Below the pieces are notes generated by a model. It ran no database searches. It was not told the DNA's origin and was given only the letters and a program-made list of their open reading frames with translations. Of a DNA stretch of 64,000 nt, positions 46,079-58,233 are shown one piece after another (position 1 is the first letter of the stretch; every line of letters begins with the position of its first letter). The DNA is taken from the NCBI GenBank assembly GCA_030549775.1, contig CM060181.1, forward strand, positions 49,420,218 through 49,484,217, read 5' to 3'. This stretch comes from Tamarix chinensis (lineage: Eukaryota; Streptophyta; Magnoliopsida; Caryophyllales; Tamaricaceae). A program made the translations under genes and the position numbers.

Positions 46079-48429
46079 AAAGCCTGTTTAATATTACAAT
46101 AAATCTATAAAAACTAAATACAACTAGAGATGTAGATACATCATACATCAATAGATTCAAAATACAAACAAAATGGCTTCAAAGCTCCGTAATAATCATC
46201 ACAGCCACATCCATTGTCATTGACCATTGAGTAATATGATAAAAATAACTTGCATCAAATTAAAAGTATAAAAATAATATTAGCATACCTTGGAAGTTAT
46301 GATATAATAAAAATTACTATGATAAATATAACAATAATAATAAATCTTTTGTTCAGGGGATGCAATCAAAGGGTTTCTTTTGTGTCCCACATTGTTCCTA
46401 GAGATTGAGCTAAGATTTGAACTGCCATTCATGTATATATGTAATGGCTTTAAGTTGCAAACAGGTGTAGAACGTCAAATCTGGTGTCTATGCTGAAATA
46501 AAAGAGAATAAAACTTGGCAGAACCAATTTTACTTGAACTCTAGCAAGTCCACCCACTCCCACCTCAATGTCATATAGAAAGAAATGTTGTCTTGTCATG
46601 GAACTGTTGATAAATTTCTTATTTATCTTGTGAGATCATATATCTCAGCTTCTGAATCACATTTTTGTGGCAACAACCTTGCTATTCCAGAGTCTCAATG
46701 TGGATTGGTTTGGCTGTCATGCGAACTGGTTTTAGTTTTCTCTAGTTCACATGCTATCCATGTAGAATATTGAAATGTTTCATGTATCAATTTTCTCATT
46801 AAGTGTTTTTATACATTTGGGAGTAGCTTCATCTATAATATCATGCATTCATTAAGTGTTTTTATTGGTTTGGCTGTCATGCGAACTGGTTTTAGTTTTC
46901 TCTAGTTCACATGCTATCCATCTAGTTCACTACTGACTAATTCATTGTAACACATCAAACATCAAAGCAGGTAATAGATATAGAATACTTGATTCTCAGC
47001 ACTTCATCTATCATATCATGCATTCATTAATGTGTTGTGTATCTGCAGCAAGCCAAGCCTACCCACAGAAGGCAAAGCAGCAAGCCAAGCCATCATTAAA
47101 GCAAACCCAGGGCAGTTACTCTTTTTTGTATCTGCATACTTAAATGCTAGGATCCTAGAGGTGCAAGTGGACAAGAAAATAAAGGCCTTAAATGTTAATA
47201 TGTCTGTAGGTGAAATAACAGTGCAGAAAATCCTTAAATGTCAACAAATTATTCTCACAAGAATCATGGTTGGGAAGCAGATTATTTTCATAAAAACCAT
47301 GGTTCTTTTACTAATTTCAATTTGTGAAGAGCTCATTTTCAAAAGGGATACAACATCATTCTCCTGTATGATAGCTTCCCCCAACAAAACAAGATATTTC
47401 AGGGGCATCCTGCCATCCCCTTCATAACAGATGGTTAAGATAGCCAAGTAATTAAGAACCAAGTGCGCACCTAGATGGAATCCCAATTTGTTGTCCAAAT
47501 AATCAAAATAAAGTCTAACCCCCTCTATTTCATAGGAAAAAGTAAAGAACAAACCCTGAATTGAAACTCATGTTTTTGAAACAATTCCAGTCACTTTTAA
47601 AGGAAAATAAAGGCCATCGATTGAGTTTGAATGAGATCATGGAGCATAATAGGATAAATTTAATGCAATAAGGTACATCAAAACAGATCCATGGACAACA
47701 ATGCATGGCCATGCCAACATCAAGTAGATACCAGCTAACACCTGTAAGTTGTATGCTAAGCGTAAGTAAAACAGAAAGATTGCTCAAGTAATTAATTGAA
47801 AAGTGCTGCAACTACAAATAGCATTGGGAACAATTTAACGCAAACTAAATACTTAATAAATAGGAAAGGATATAAAAGTTGTTCAAATAGTCAGCATGGA
47901 TTCAGCAAGCGGAATAAAATTAACGTAACATGTGGGAGGGAGAAATGAACAAGGAGCAATGCTACCTGTATTACTATTTCTAGAGAATCTTAATAATCTA
48001 AATAAAATTTGAAAACCATAAAATGAGGCTAGGAATGGAAAGGCAATGGGCTGAGAAAACTTGGACCACAATGAGAATCATAATAGAACAATGTTACATG
48101 AATGAGCTAGTTTTAGAAAATATACCATGATACCAAAATAAATCATAACGAGACTTCGGTAGCCAACAAAAAAAGACACGATCCACAATCTGCAAAAATA
48201 AATTATTAAAATTATAGTCATCATAGAGGCAAGTACCTTATATTAGACGTTAGAACATTACCAACCAAATTATGGCAAATCAATTTCCTGCATAGCTTCA
48301 TATTCTTGTGTGTGTGCCTATTTTTTTTATTTTTTTACAAAAAAGGGAGCAAATAAAAAAATTAGTAGCTGCACTTAAATTGAAAACATAGATTAAGTAA
48401 CTAAATTTAAATAATAGTAAAATAATTAC
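46079..48429. other. Noncoding 3' side of the hAT element
   Basis: Apart from the direct repeat at 46704-46921, no domain is recognised. ORFs at 47032-47427, 47241-47552 and 47530-47811 overlap on both strands and show no family resemblance. This probably corresponds to introns and 3' UTR of the transposase transcript. Confidence 0.35.
46704..46921. repeat. Direct repeat of 58 bp, 160 bp apart
   Basis: 46704-46761 and 46864-46921 are identical over ATTGGTTTGGCTGTCATGCG, AACTGGTTTTAGTTTTCTCT and AGTTCACATGCTATCCAT. A shorter CATTCATTAAGTGTTTTTAT repeat lies between. This is probably a local duplication in the noncoding 3' side of the hAT element. Confidence 0.85.
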
Positions 48430-49790
48430 CTTTTTCTTAGGTAATTCATTATTACGAACCCAATCACCAGCGCAAAGTAAAACTTCAACAGTCTTGGGAT
48501 CTAAAGAGGTCTGATATGGATCAATTACCCTCCCACCGGCACTAAAAGCAGCCTCCGAAGCAACTGATGTGATAGGAATTGATAAAATATCACATGCTAC
48601 TTGTGATAATATAGGAAACTTCAAGGTATTTCCCTTCCACCAGTCGAGTGCAGAAAAATGAGAACCTAAGCCATCTTTACACATATACACACCCTCCTCT
48701 AGGTGTATATCCAACTTTGATTTGCTCGATTGTTGGGTGCTATCACTCATAACAAACTTTTCAAATCTTGATTTCCTAGATAATAATCCTTTTTCAATCA
48801 CATTACTAGGCCCAACCTCATTCATGTCCTTCTCTAATGCATTCTCAACACTACTCACATAATGTTCAGCATAATAATCAAAAATATCCCTCAATGTTTT
48901 TTTTACCTCTCCAATATTTTTCTCAACCTCAAATTCTTTGTAAATGATAGGAAATGTATAATCAATCAACATAATTTTGTACTGAGGATCTAAAATAGAA
49001 TCAAGAGACATCAACATATTGCATTCACCCTAATACTTATCAAACTTTTCTTTCATTTTCATGGCCATTACTTGCATAAAAATGCCATCATCATTTACTT
49101 TCTCATCTAATGCCTCTTTTATCACCCAAATCTCCGAAAGATACAAGTTTGATGTTGGATATTCACTTCCTAAAATAACTTTTGTAATCTCATTAAAAAT
49201 AGCAAGAAATCTACACACACCCTCCACATGTTTCCATTCATCATGATCCAGTAACCATTAGTATCTCATATCTTGTTCAGCATATCTAGAAAATACATCT
49301 TTAAACTCTAAAGCTGTGGACAACATTGAATAAGCCGTATTCCATCTTGTTTTAACATCTAAAACTATTTTTTTGTCAAACCCCCTTGCTTAGCAATCTC
49401 ACTAAATAACTTTAAATGTGCTTCAGAGTCCGCCAAATACTTCACATTTTCTCTCACATTTGTAGTAATATGTTCAATACATTCAAGCCCATCTTGAACC
49501 AACAAATTTATTATATGGGCACAACATCTCACATGAAATATTTTTCCATCAAAACAAAGCTTATTCTTAGAAGCAAATCTATCTCTTGCTATCTTAACAA
49601 CCCTATCATTAGCAGTTGCACTATCAACGGTAAGACTACAGACTTTATCCTCAATTCCCCAATCCATAAAACATTTGTACAAGGCATTGAAAATTGCTAG
49701 ACCAGTACAAGGAGGGGCCAAGTGAAAAAAATTCAGGATATATTTATGTAAAACCCAATCATCACTAATAAAATGTCCGGTCACAACCAA
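48430..49790 (-). pseudogene. hAT transposase remnant with C-terminal dimerisation domain
   Basis: Minus-strand frames follow a plant hAT (Ac-like/zinc finger BED RICESLEEPER-type) transposase in order. 49790-49365: GHFISDDWVLHKYILNF, DWGIEDKVCSLTVDSATAND, FHVRCCAHIINLLVQDGLEC. 49227-49030: VCRFLAIFNEITKVILGSEY, PTSNLYLSEIW, MAMKMKEKFDKY. 49017-48430: dimerisation region FSALDWWKGNTLKFPILSQV, ACDILSIPITSVASEAAFSA, then GGRVIDPYQTSL and VLLCAGDWVRNNELPKKK, followed by a possible splice donor AAAAAG/GTAATT. Breaks are few: a frameshift near 49370 and stops near 49255 and 49030. The N-terminal BED finger was not found. It is recently dead compared with the copies at 1-5640. Confidence 0.82.
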
Positions 49791-51402
49791 GTATAATAAA
49801 AAGATAATTCTTTATTAAAATATGATATAAAAGAACAATTATAAATAAAAATACCATAAAACTAATATTGTTCTCTTATATAAATAAAAAAAAAATTAGA
49901 AGCATCTATAAAACAAAGTTCTTTATTAAAACAAAGAAAATAAAACATGATATAAAAAAATAATTATAAATAAATATACCAAAAAACTAAAAGTATAATA
50001 AAATAATTCAAAAAATAAGGCGTTGCTAATACTACCTACTAACCAATTTTTTTGTTGACTTTAATTCTTCAACCATCAATGTCTGTTAACTTCTTCAACC
50101 TAAGACCAAATCAAAATAATATTATTCAGATAAGCTTTAATAAGTAATTTAAGCATTAAATGTTGATTATATATTTAATAAATACTTAGGTCATAATTGA
50201 AAAATATAATATATACTTTTACATCTGGTTTGATTTCACTAAGCAGCCAATATTATTATTATTATTATTATTATTAGCCTTAGTGTGATGTAATTTTTTA
50301 ACTCAAGCTGTACTAAATTATCCCTAGTTTGAATTTAATTCTATATTTTTCATGCCCATATTATTGGGTATTAATGATACTAAACATTTAAATTCACAAT
50401 AGAAATATTTTTGGTAAGGACATGAACGAAAGTATGCAATTGTCTCTGAATTGAAACAATCATGAGCCTCTTTGTGTATATATATATAGGCACAGTAACT
50501 ACAATACCACACAATCATACTTGTGCACATATTTATACAAATATAAACTTTTGATGTACATTTATCTATAATTACATGCATGCATACAGAATTATTTGCT
50601 ATTTGATAAGCTACCCAAAAAGATAGAGGACAAAACAACCATGATAGAAAGAGGTCAAGTTTTTACCTCCTCTCCTAACCACCCCGTGCAAAGACAACAA
50701 GATGGCTGCCCTATGCTCCACCATGTGATTCATCCATCTTTTCGTTGATATTATCAGTTCATTTTTCTTCAATCGGCAGTCTTTTAGTTAACTTTATCTA
50801 AGCTTATGTATGTTATGAATAGCACCAATTTTAATAGGCAGAGATAGACGTAAAGGAGAGTTACATTAACCAGCAATGGAACACTTCTTTGGTGTTTCCA
50901 AATGGGAGAACACAAGAATACAAGGAGATTATTTGTTTTGAACATTCAAGGGAAAAAATAGAAATTGTCTCTAGTTTCCTTTGTTAATTAAGTTGGCACA
51001 TTGTTTTGTTTTCTAATATAAGTATATCAGAATATATAAAATGAACATGTTTTTAGATTTTTCAGAAAACTAGAGTCTATTTAAAGAAAAACACGTAAAA
51101 ATAGAAAAGCTTTTGCAGATGGTTATTGATTGCAATTGGCTATTTGTGTATGTTAGGAAAGTGAACTTACCGAACTACACATAAAAATTGGAAAAATGTC
51201 ATCAAAAAACTGTGTATAGGACCAAAAAGCCTTGCAAAACTAAGCCTAAGACACACTAGAGAGTCAAGAGACATAGAAACTTATAAGAGGACAAGAATTC
51301 CTATTCATAATAATAGCAATCATAAAATATACCAGACCAAGACCTTCTACTATTTAGTCACAGTTCATATTTCCTCTTAAAAAATTACACATGGAGATGT
51401 AT
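49791..51402. other. AT-rich DNA inside the hAT element
   Basis: No exon for the N-terminal half of the transposase was recognised. An (ATT)n run lies at 50248-50275 and a (TA)n tract near 50478-50487. Confidence 0.35.
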
Positions 51403-51770
51403 TGTAACACCCCCAAATTTACTACTGAAAAAATTCGTTTAAGACAAAGGTTTTAGCGGAAGCGAAAGAATTAAAACCGTAAACCTGGGGGTATTACCGC
51501 CACACTTAGTACCAGACTTGGTGGATCATCACAGGACCCATTCAATCAAGGTAGTATCAGTACGGGTCCAATACTGAGTAAGGGCGCTCGTGCGCTAAGG
51601 CCAAACATACAATCATACCACATAGCACACATAGCACAATCATATAGACAACATGCGATAACCCGTAAGATAAGGTCTGAATACGTTTCTGGTGACGTAT
51701 TCTTTATTCTCATTAATGATAATAAGTCCATTTCACACATTCTTCAATAATCCATGTGAGCAGAGGGACC

Positions 51771-52188
51771 CCACTATTATAGCCGGTGGATCGGAAATAA
51801 AAACACAGGGCAGGACGGCTCTGACCACTATTCTTACCGGTGGACCGGACTGGCCCCGCCTCAACATGGTGTTTCATTGTAAGTACTTAGTATTTTTTTC
51901 CCGTGGTTTAACTTATTTACTTTGGGTCTATCGAGTCGAGGCCCCCACTATTATAGCCGGTGGACCGAAAATAAACACACAGGGCAGAACGCCTCTGACC
52001 TCTATTATAGCCGGTGGACCGGAACGAAACGCACAGGGCAGAACGCCTCTGACCACTATTATAGTCGGTGGACCGGAACGAAACGCACAGGGCAGAACGC
52101 CTCTGACCACTATTATAGCTGGTGGACCGGAACGAAATGCACAGGGCAGAACGCCTCTGACCACTATTCTAACCGGTGGATCGGACTA
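51771..52188. repeat. 54-bp tandem repeats with CCACTATTATAGCCGGTGGA
   Basis: The unit is CCACTATTATAGCCGGTGGA, then CCGGAACGAAACGCACAGGG and CAGAACGCCTCTGA. About four units are contiguous at 51946-52188, and one and a half diverged units lie at 51771-51860, separated by about 85 bp. Because 54 is a multiple of three, the array stays open in one frame (the 165-residue ORF 51692-52189), but I see no coding evidence beyond that. Confidence 0.9.
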
Positions 52189-52779
52189 GGCTCGGCTCAA
52201 CAGTCTTTCGCTTTACGTTATTAGTGTCTTATCCGTGTCTTATTGAATCACGCAACACTCTTGACATGCATAAATCATTCTCTTTATACTGTACACATCA
52301 CAACTAATAAAATCCCACATTCATAACTACACTTTAATCAATAAATACACATGATAACACCAACAACTCTAAGCAGCCATAACCGACCCTAATTGTCCAC
52401 ACCAAACCGTGGTTACCCACTCTTAACCCTATTTTACCATAAAAACCATACTTAGCCATACCAAACCTTAATTATCCTCAACAAATCACAATTAGCTACT
52501 CCAACCCTACTTAATCATGACGGCCCAGAGTTAATCACTCCAAACCCTAATTCTGTCTCCTCCATACCCTTATAATACTCTACGTGCTATTCTCCGTCTA
52601 AAACAGTTAAACACCCAGATCATACTTGCATTACCTTTCTTACATCCTAAATCAACCTTTCATCCGTAAATTTTGCTCCCACGCAAACGTTACACATCCC
52701 ATGCAACCTCTCGAACTTTTCATACAAACCCTAAATCCCATACAATCATTAACTCCCATGCAAAACCCTAACTCCACCA

Positions 52780-53320
52780 TGCAGACCCTAATGCCACCAT
52801 ACAAACATTAATACCACCAAACCATAACACCACCATGAAAACCCTAATACCACCATAAGCCATTAATACCACCATGAAATCACTAATACCACCATACAGA
52901 CCCTAATACCACCATGCGAACCCTAATACCACCATTCCAACCATAATACCACCATGCAAACCCTAATATCATCATGCAACCATTAATACCACCATGCAAC
53001 CATTAATATCGCCATAGAACATTAATACCACCATACAAACCATAACACCACCATGCAAACCCTAATACCACCATAAGCCATTAATACCACCATGAAATCA
53101 CTAATACCACCATACAAATATTAATACCACCAAACCATAACACCACCATGCAAACCCTAATACCACCATAAGCCATTAATACCATCATGAAATCACTAAT
53201 ACCACCATACAAATATTAATACCACCAACCCATAACACCACCATGCAAACCCTAATACCACTATAAGCCATTAATACCACCATGAAATCACTAATACCAC
53301 CATACAAACTTCAAGACTCC
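52780..53320. repeat. Minisatellite of about 20 bp units (TAATACCACCATGCAAACCC)
   Basis: More than twenty degenerate units of AATACCACCAT plus CAAACCCT, AAGCCATT or GAAATCACT. Higher-order blocks of about 110 bp (ACCATAACACCACC...AAATATTAATACC) recur about three times from 53040 to 53300. Confidence 0.9.
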
Positions 53321-54432
53321 CATGCATGGTTCCCAAATCTCATTTATTTCGGACATTCCTCCCACTTAAATCTTCTCTCATAGATCATGAGGTACTTAGG
53401 TCAACCTCATATCCCCCTTAGTGGTCTCACTTCCCGTTTATTTCCGGTCATCCTTATATTCCCAACTCATATTACCATTTACCCTAACATGCATGTCCTA
53501 GAGGGCCATAACATAATACATCATAAACATCATACATATACATGTCATGCTCATGTCATGGAAGCACATACAACATACCTCAATCTCCAAGTTGTGCTAC
53601 ACATAAGACAAGTTATACACAAATCATATAATACATGGCATAACATGGCATACACAACATTCAACACATCCATGTCACACATAGCACAAGGCCATTAGCT
53701 TCATCCTTACCTAAGGCGACGCCAGGCTTGGAGCACGCTCCTCTAACTCCTTAGGGCTTTGGTCGGGATTACCTATAAAAGGGGGAAATGCTAAGTATTA
53801 GTTTCCCTTATAAGTACCATAATCCCTTATTCCATTTTAGGATTAGAGTTTTTAGTACTAAAGAGGGTGTTATACAAAAACTAGGGTTTTTACCTTAGAA
53901 TTAGTATACTAAATATTAGTAGTCAAAATATATTTATTTTTGATACTTATTGTTACACTTATTCTATTAAACCCATTAGTTCTAATCCTATAGTAATAGG
54001 GTTTATGCTAGCTTTAGGAAAATAGTGTTAGTATTAATAAAATAGTGACACTAATGTCTAGTGATAGAAACCCTAGCGTTTTAAGGCCAAGTCTATTAAT
54101 GGTGTCATATTTGAAATGATAATATTATAAGGTCACAATATTACAAGTAAACTATTCTTAAGGGTGATAATGATAATAGTTGTATATTCTTGAAAAATAA
54201 AAGGGTTCAAATGCTTTTGATTACAACAATAAGGTAGTGATAGTAGTAATAATAGTAATAGCTAATAATAGTGTCCTAGTAATGAGGTTAGGGTTAATGT
54301 TAAGTGGTATGGTAATAAGGTTCAAGTACTCTTCTTAGTTAACAACCACATGATATTTACTAGCTTGAGTTAAGTAACATGGATAAGAACAAAAGTAGTA
54401 TTATTATTAACAATAGTGATAAATGTGTTAAG

Positions 54433-54469
54433 TATAATAATAATAATAATAATAGTAATAATAGTAATA

Positions 54470-54518
<49 letters not shown>

Positions 54519-54744
54519 AACCAAGTAAGGGTAAGCAATAATAATAATAACCATAGTGAGGATGATAGAAATAATAATGATAAAATGTTAATACTAATAA
54601 CAATAAGACCAAAGTTAAGTATAATACAAGTTAGGGTTTAAAAGGGATGTTAGTATTAGTAAGAAAATAAGAACATTAATAATAGAGACAATAATAATGG
54701 TAATAATGATAATAATAATAATAATAATAAAATTAATAATGATG

Positions 54745-54775
<31 letters not shown>
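54433..54775. repeat. (AAT)n microsatellite clusters
   Basis: Runs at 54433-54516 and 54690-54775 are made of AAT with some AGT and GAT interruptions. They account for the poly-Leu and poly-Ile ORFs here. Confidence 0.95.
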
Positions 54776-54777
<2 letters not shown>

Positions 54778-54839
54778 GTATATTAGTATTAATATTAGTA
54801 GAAAATAGTAGAAGTTATATAAAAGGGGTATTAGGGTTT

Positions 54840-55960
54840 GGATGAGTGGAGAACCACCTAGGGTCGGTGGTGGTTCGGCGGCGGCGCGTGGCGGCGGCGG
54901 TGGAGGTGGAGAAGAGAGGAAAAGATGGAGGTGGTGGTTAGATGGGAGGGAAAAAGGAGGAGTTTGAGGTGGGGAAAGAAACAGCAGGTGAAGGGGAGTG
55001 GAGTGAGGGTGGTGGCGTGGCAAGGGGTGGCGGCGCGGGGTGGTTGGCGCGGCGGTCGAGGGTGGTGGAGAGAGGTGGAAGATGAGGGAGGAAGGAGGAG
55101 ATGGAGGCAGGGGAAGGTAGAGGAAGCTTCCCTGGGTGTTTTGGAGGGTGGAGGAGGTGCCAGCAGAGGCGGAAATGGGCGGCGGAAGGTGGCGCGAGGG
55201 GCGGCGAGGGCTGGAACAGGTTGTTCGAGGAGGCACTTTTGCACGCTCCGGGCGGCTCGTGCAAGGCAAGGGAAGGGGTGATGGTGGTCTGGTTTCGTAG
55301 AGGGAAGCACAGGGATGGTCTCGGTGGGAGGAGTTGGTTGCGGTGGTCGCCAGAGATGGCGGAATAGAGAGTTGTTTGGGCGACGGCGAGCGGCTGGGGT
55401 TTCTGGGCTGCGAAAGAGGGAGCTCAGTTACAGCTGCTAAGACGGGTATTTATAGGCTAATTGAGGAGGAAAAGGACAAGAGAAGAAGAAGACAAACGGG
55501 CAGGTGTGGCAGGACCACCGGCCGGCGGTGGCAGGCGGTGCAGTCCTGCCATGGTAGATTAGGTCGGGGAGGGGGAAGAAAAGGAAAGGAGATGGCACGC
55601 GGGAAGGGGAGAGAGGGACTTGGTCAGGGTCGAAAAGTGGAAAGAAAATGGCAGGGAGGGCAGGGGAGGACGGTCGACGTAGGTGGCTGCCGACGAAGAT
55701 CGCGTTTGCAGGTTGGGGTGCAGGTCGGGGAAGAAGAGGACTGGACCGGTTGGTCCGGGGGAAAAAGAAAAAAAAAGGAAGAGGGCCGGTTCGATTGCTG
55801 GCCAAGAGGAGACGAGCGAGGGGGAGCAGGCCGCGTGGCTTGGGCTGCGCAGGACGGGGTAGGGGTAGGGGGTCTGGGCCGACGGGCTGGCCCAACCGGG
55901 GGGGAAATAATGTAAAGGAGGAAGAGAGAAAAAGAAAAGAAGGAAAAAAAAAGAAAAATG
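54840..55960. repeat. Purine-rich, GC-rich tract of long-LTR copy 4
   Basis: Over 1.1 kb the plus strand is dominated by G and A (GGTGGAGG, GGAAGAAAAGG), in sharp contrast with the AT-rich surroundings. The equivalent tracts are 19290-20450 and 38880-39660 (pyrimidine-rich on the plus strand) and 30290-31450 (purine-rich). The strand bias follows the element's orientation. Confidence 0.8.
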
Positions 55961-56283
55961 GAAAAAATGATAAAATGGTTGTGTTGGGGGTATTTGGATC
56001 TTTATTTATTTATATATTTATTTTAGATATTTAATTTTAATAATAATTATTTTAAGTATAATAATTAAATTAATTAGACTATTTTGGGTAAATTGTCCTT
56101 AACTTCCATTTTAATTAGTAAAATGTCTAAAATTTTATAAATAATTTATTTATTGATTTATCTTTATTTTCCTCAATTAATTTCCTCTTTATTTAATAAA
56201 GTAACCTATTTTCTTAAATTTTCTCTAATAAATCATTATTTGCCATAATTCCTAAATTAGGATTTTTGGGGTATTTTATGTAT

Positions 56284-57999
56284 ACATGATATGTACTGCT
56301 GCACATCTCATCTCCACAGAACCCCTCCTTGAACCAAAAAGTAAAAGAAAGGAAATCTTGCTTCTGTTTCAGACTAGTAAACAGCTCTTTGATGATGGAA
56401 AGTTGCATAACCCCATAAATTAATCACATTATTAACATGTCCAAACCAAGATATCTTTACGCAATGTAACCAAAAATAGTCATGAATGAAAGAAGGGTTA
56501 TATTATTGATGGCAGTAAAAGAAAAAGATGCATATGATAATGCCATTGAAACTGTAAGCACTCGAAACATGAACATCCATTTACCTTCTCAAACTCGTGT
56601 ATTCTGGAGAAGGTGCGATAGAAGAGCCTGCAACAAGAGATACTTACTTAGGACATAAACAAAGACAATAAATTACTATTTTTATGAAGAAAAGAGTGCA
56701 TGTCTCTCTCTCTCTAAATAATAGAATAAAATAGCAAGCTCATAAAGACAAACATAATTTTGAATTCTCGATATTTTTCACTTCAATATTTTGATACTTT
56801 GAACTCTTCACACACATATTATCTACATAATCAAATGTATTTGTTTGATTCTTTTCCATGTCATCAAATAACCCAAATTAGTAACTTAGAAGGAATCTGT
56901 ATGACAGGGTACCCAAATCTCTGTGTAACATCCAATGTTTTCCAGAATTAAACACACAGCAAAGGCTCTGTAGATTATTGACAATGATCCCTAGGTATGA
57001 AGTGAGCTAAGCTAAAGCCACCAAACTTCAAACCTGCTTCATTTGACTTTTACTTCATTTGACAATGATCCCTAAGTATGAAGTGAGCTAAGCTAAGCCA
57101 CCAAACCACACAAAATCACACAAAACAGGGCTCTTTAAGATCAACTTAGTGAACCTTAACCATTATTTGATAGAAAACAAACATCCTTCTTCCTCTTAGG
57201 TTTGAATTTATGGTAAGCTTTCACAAACCCTAAACTATCAATTTTTTAACGAAAAATTGGGATTCTCTCATTTAATTTAAGTGCATACATTGGAAATTTG
57301 GAATTGAATCATGTATATGGAATTATTTAGGAAAGCCGCACAAATTATTCAGTCACAAAATCAAGCATAAACAACTTAAATACAAGAATAATTGAGGAGA
57401 AATATTACCTCACTGCAAAATTTAGTCCACACAGAATCTGCAAGGTCTTGCGATTCTGTGACTTCAAATCAAACAGACTTGAGGCCTAGAACACTTCAAA
57501 ATCAAATTAATCATCTAACTCGTCAAAGGGTTTCGAAGGAAGAACACTTACAATTCTTACGATAATGAAGAAGGAAGAACACATACCTGGGGGCAAAACC
57601 GAACGAGTGTACGATTGGTGGCGATTGGTGATTGACTGATTGCTAAGTGTGCGAACTGCGAAGGATGCTCGGGCAGGCTAAGATTCCAGTTCGACTATGT
57701 CGACTGTCCAATGTTGACAGTCGAGACTCAAGCAGAGAGATGGGGTGCGACTTGGGATCGTGGGGGACTGGGAGTTTGGGGCTGTGTTTGGGACTCGTTT
57801 GGGGTCGGGTTCAGGCGTTCAGCAGACGAGGGTCGGGGACTCGGGGTTGCTGAGTGTCGAGTGTCAACTAGTGTAAGTGTAACTAGGGCTCCTGCCTCCT
57901 GTAAGTGCACGACGGGCGGGATGCGGCGGGACGGGAGAAAAGAAGTGAAATTTTGTGCTTCGACCAAAATGCGACGTTTTAATATAAAACACTGTGTTT
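56284..57999. other. 5' side of the hAT element, no exon recognised
   Basis: It should hold the promoter and 5' UTR of the minus-strand transposase. A candidate splice donor on the minus strand, CCCCCAG/GTATGTG, lies at about 57588. A direct repeat of about 46 bp (ACAATGATCCCTAGGTATGA, then AGTGAGCTAAGC) occurs at 56981-57026 and 57062-57107. ORFs at 57647-58052 are unrecognised and probably chance. Confidence 0.35.
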
Positions 58000-58233
58000 T
58001 GGTTTCCAACTTAAACGAGCTTTTAACGAGCCGATTTCGAGCCGAACCTTAACGATTACTAAACGAGCCGAGCGGAGCCGAACATACCTATGCTCAAGCT
58101 CGGCTCGTTTATTAAACGAGCCGAATACGAGTCTTAATTTAAGCTCATTTAACTAAACGATCGAGTTCGAACGAGCTTTTAACGAGCCGAACCCGAGTCG
58201 AGCTCGAACTAGCTCAGCTCGTTTACCGCCCCA
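58000..58233. repeat. Right subterminal repeat region of the hAT element
   Basis: AACGAGC, GAGCCGA and AGCTCG motifs recur (58014-58230), ending in GCTCGTTTACCGCCCCA. They are inverted relative to the left end at 45534-45870. Confidence 0.7.

Larger units (their letters stand above)
51403..56278 (-). mobile_element. Long-LTR family copy 4 inside the hAT element
   Basis: On the plus strand it starts TGTAACACCCCCAAATTTAC and ends ATTTTTGGGGTATTTTA, with the terminal CA decayed. The target duplication TGTAT is perfect (51398-51402 and 56279-56283). Its order is the reverse of copy 3: GC-richer end (51403-51760), 54-bp tandem repeats (51771-52188), minisatellite (52780-53320), AT-rich middle with ATT microsatellites (54433-54775), purine tract (54840-55960) and AT-rich leader. 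It has no gag or pol. ORFs in the purine tract (54733-55269 and 55334-55915, among others) are low-complexity Gly/Arg/Pro translations. Confidence 0.85.
45534..58233 (-). mobile_element. Candidate 12.7-kb hAT transposon carrying a long-LTR insertion
   Basis: The left end starts TAGGGCTGTAAATGAGCCGA and the complement of the right end is TGGGGCGGTAAACGAGCTGA, so the ends are inverted and similar. Both ends are followed by many GGCTCG/CGAGCC repeats (45540-45860 and 58010-58230). A hAT transposase remnant lies between on the minus strand (48430-49790). A long LTR (51403-56278) is inserted, so the original length was about 7.8 kb. The flanking 8 bp (CATAGTCC and GTCTACAC) do not match, so the pairing of these two ends is inferred from type and orientation and is not proven. 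Confidence 0.6.

Noticed and set aside
51692..52224. 165- and 100-codon ORFs with repeated peptide units, which could suggest a repeat protein
   Set aside because: The 54-bp DNA repeat stays in frame by length alone; three frames on both strands are open across it and none is preferred.
54733..55915. ORFs of 178, 150, 193 and 152 codons on both strands
   Set aside because: They arise from the purine tract and AAT microsatellites of long-LTR copy 4; poly-Leu, poly-Ile and Gly/Arg-rich translations with no domain.
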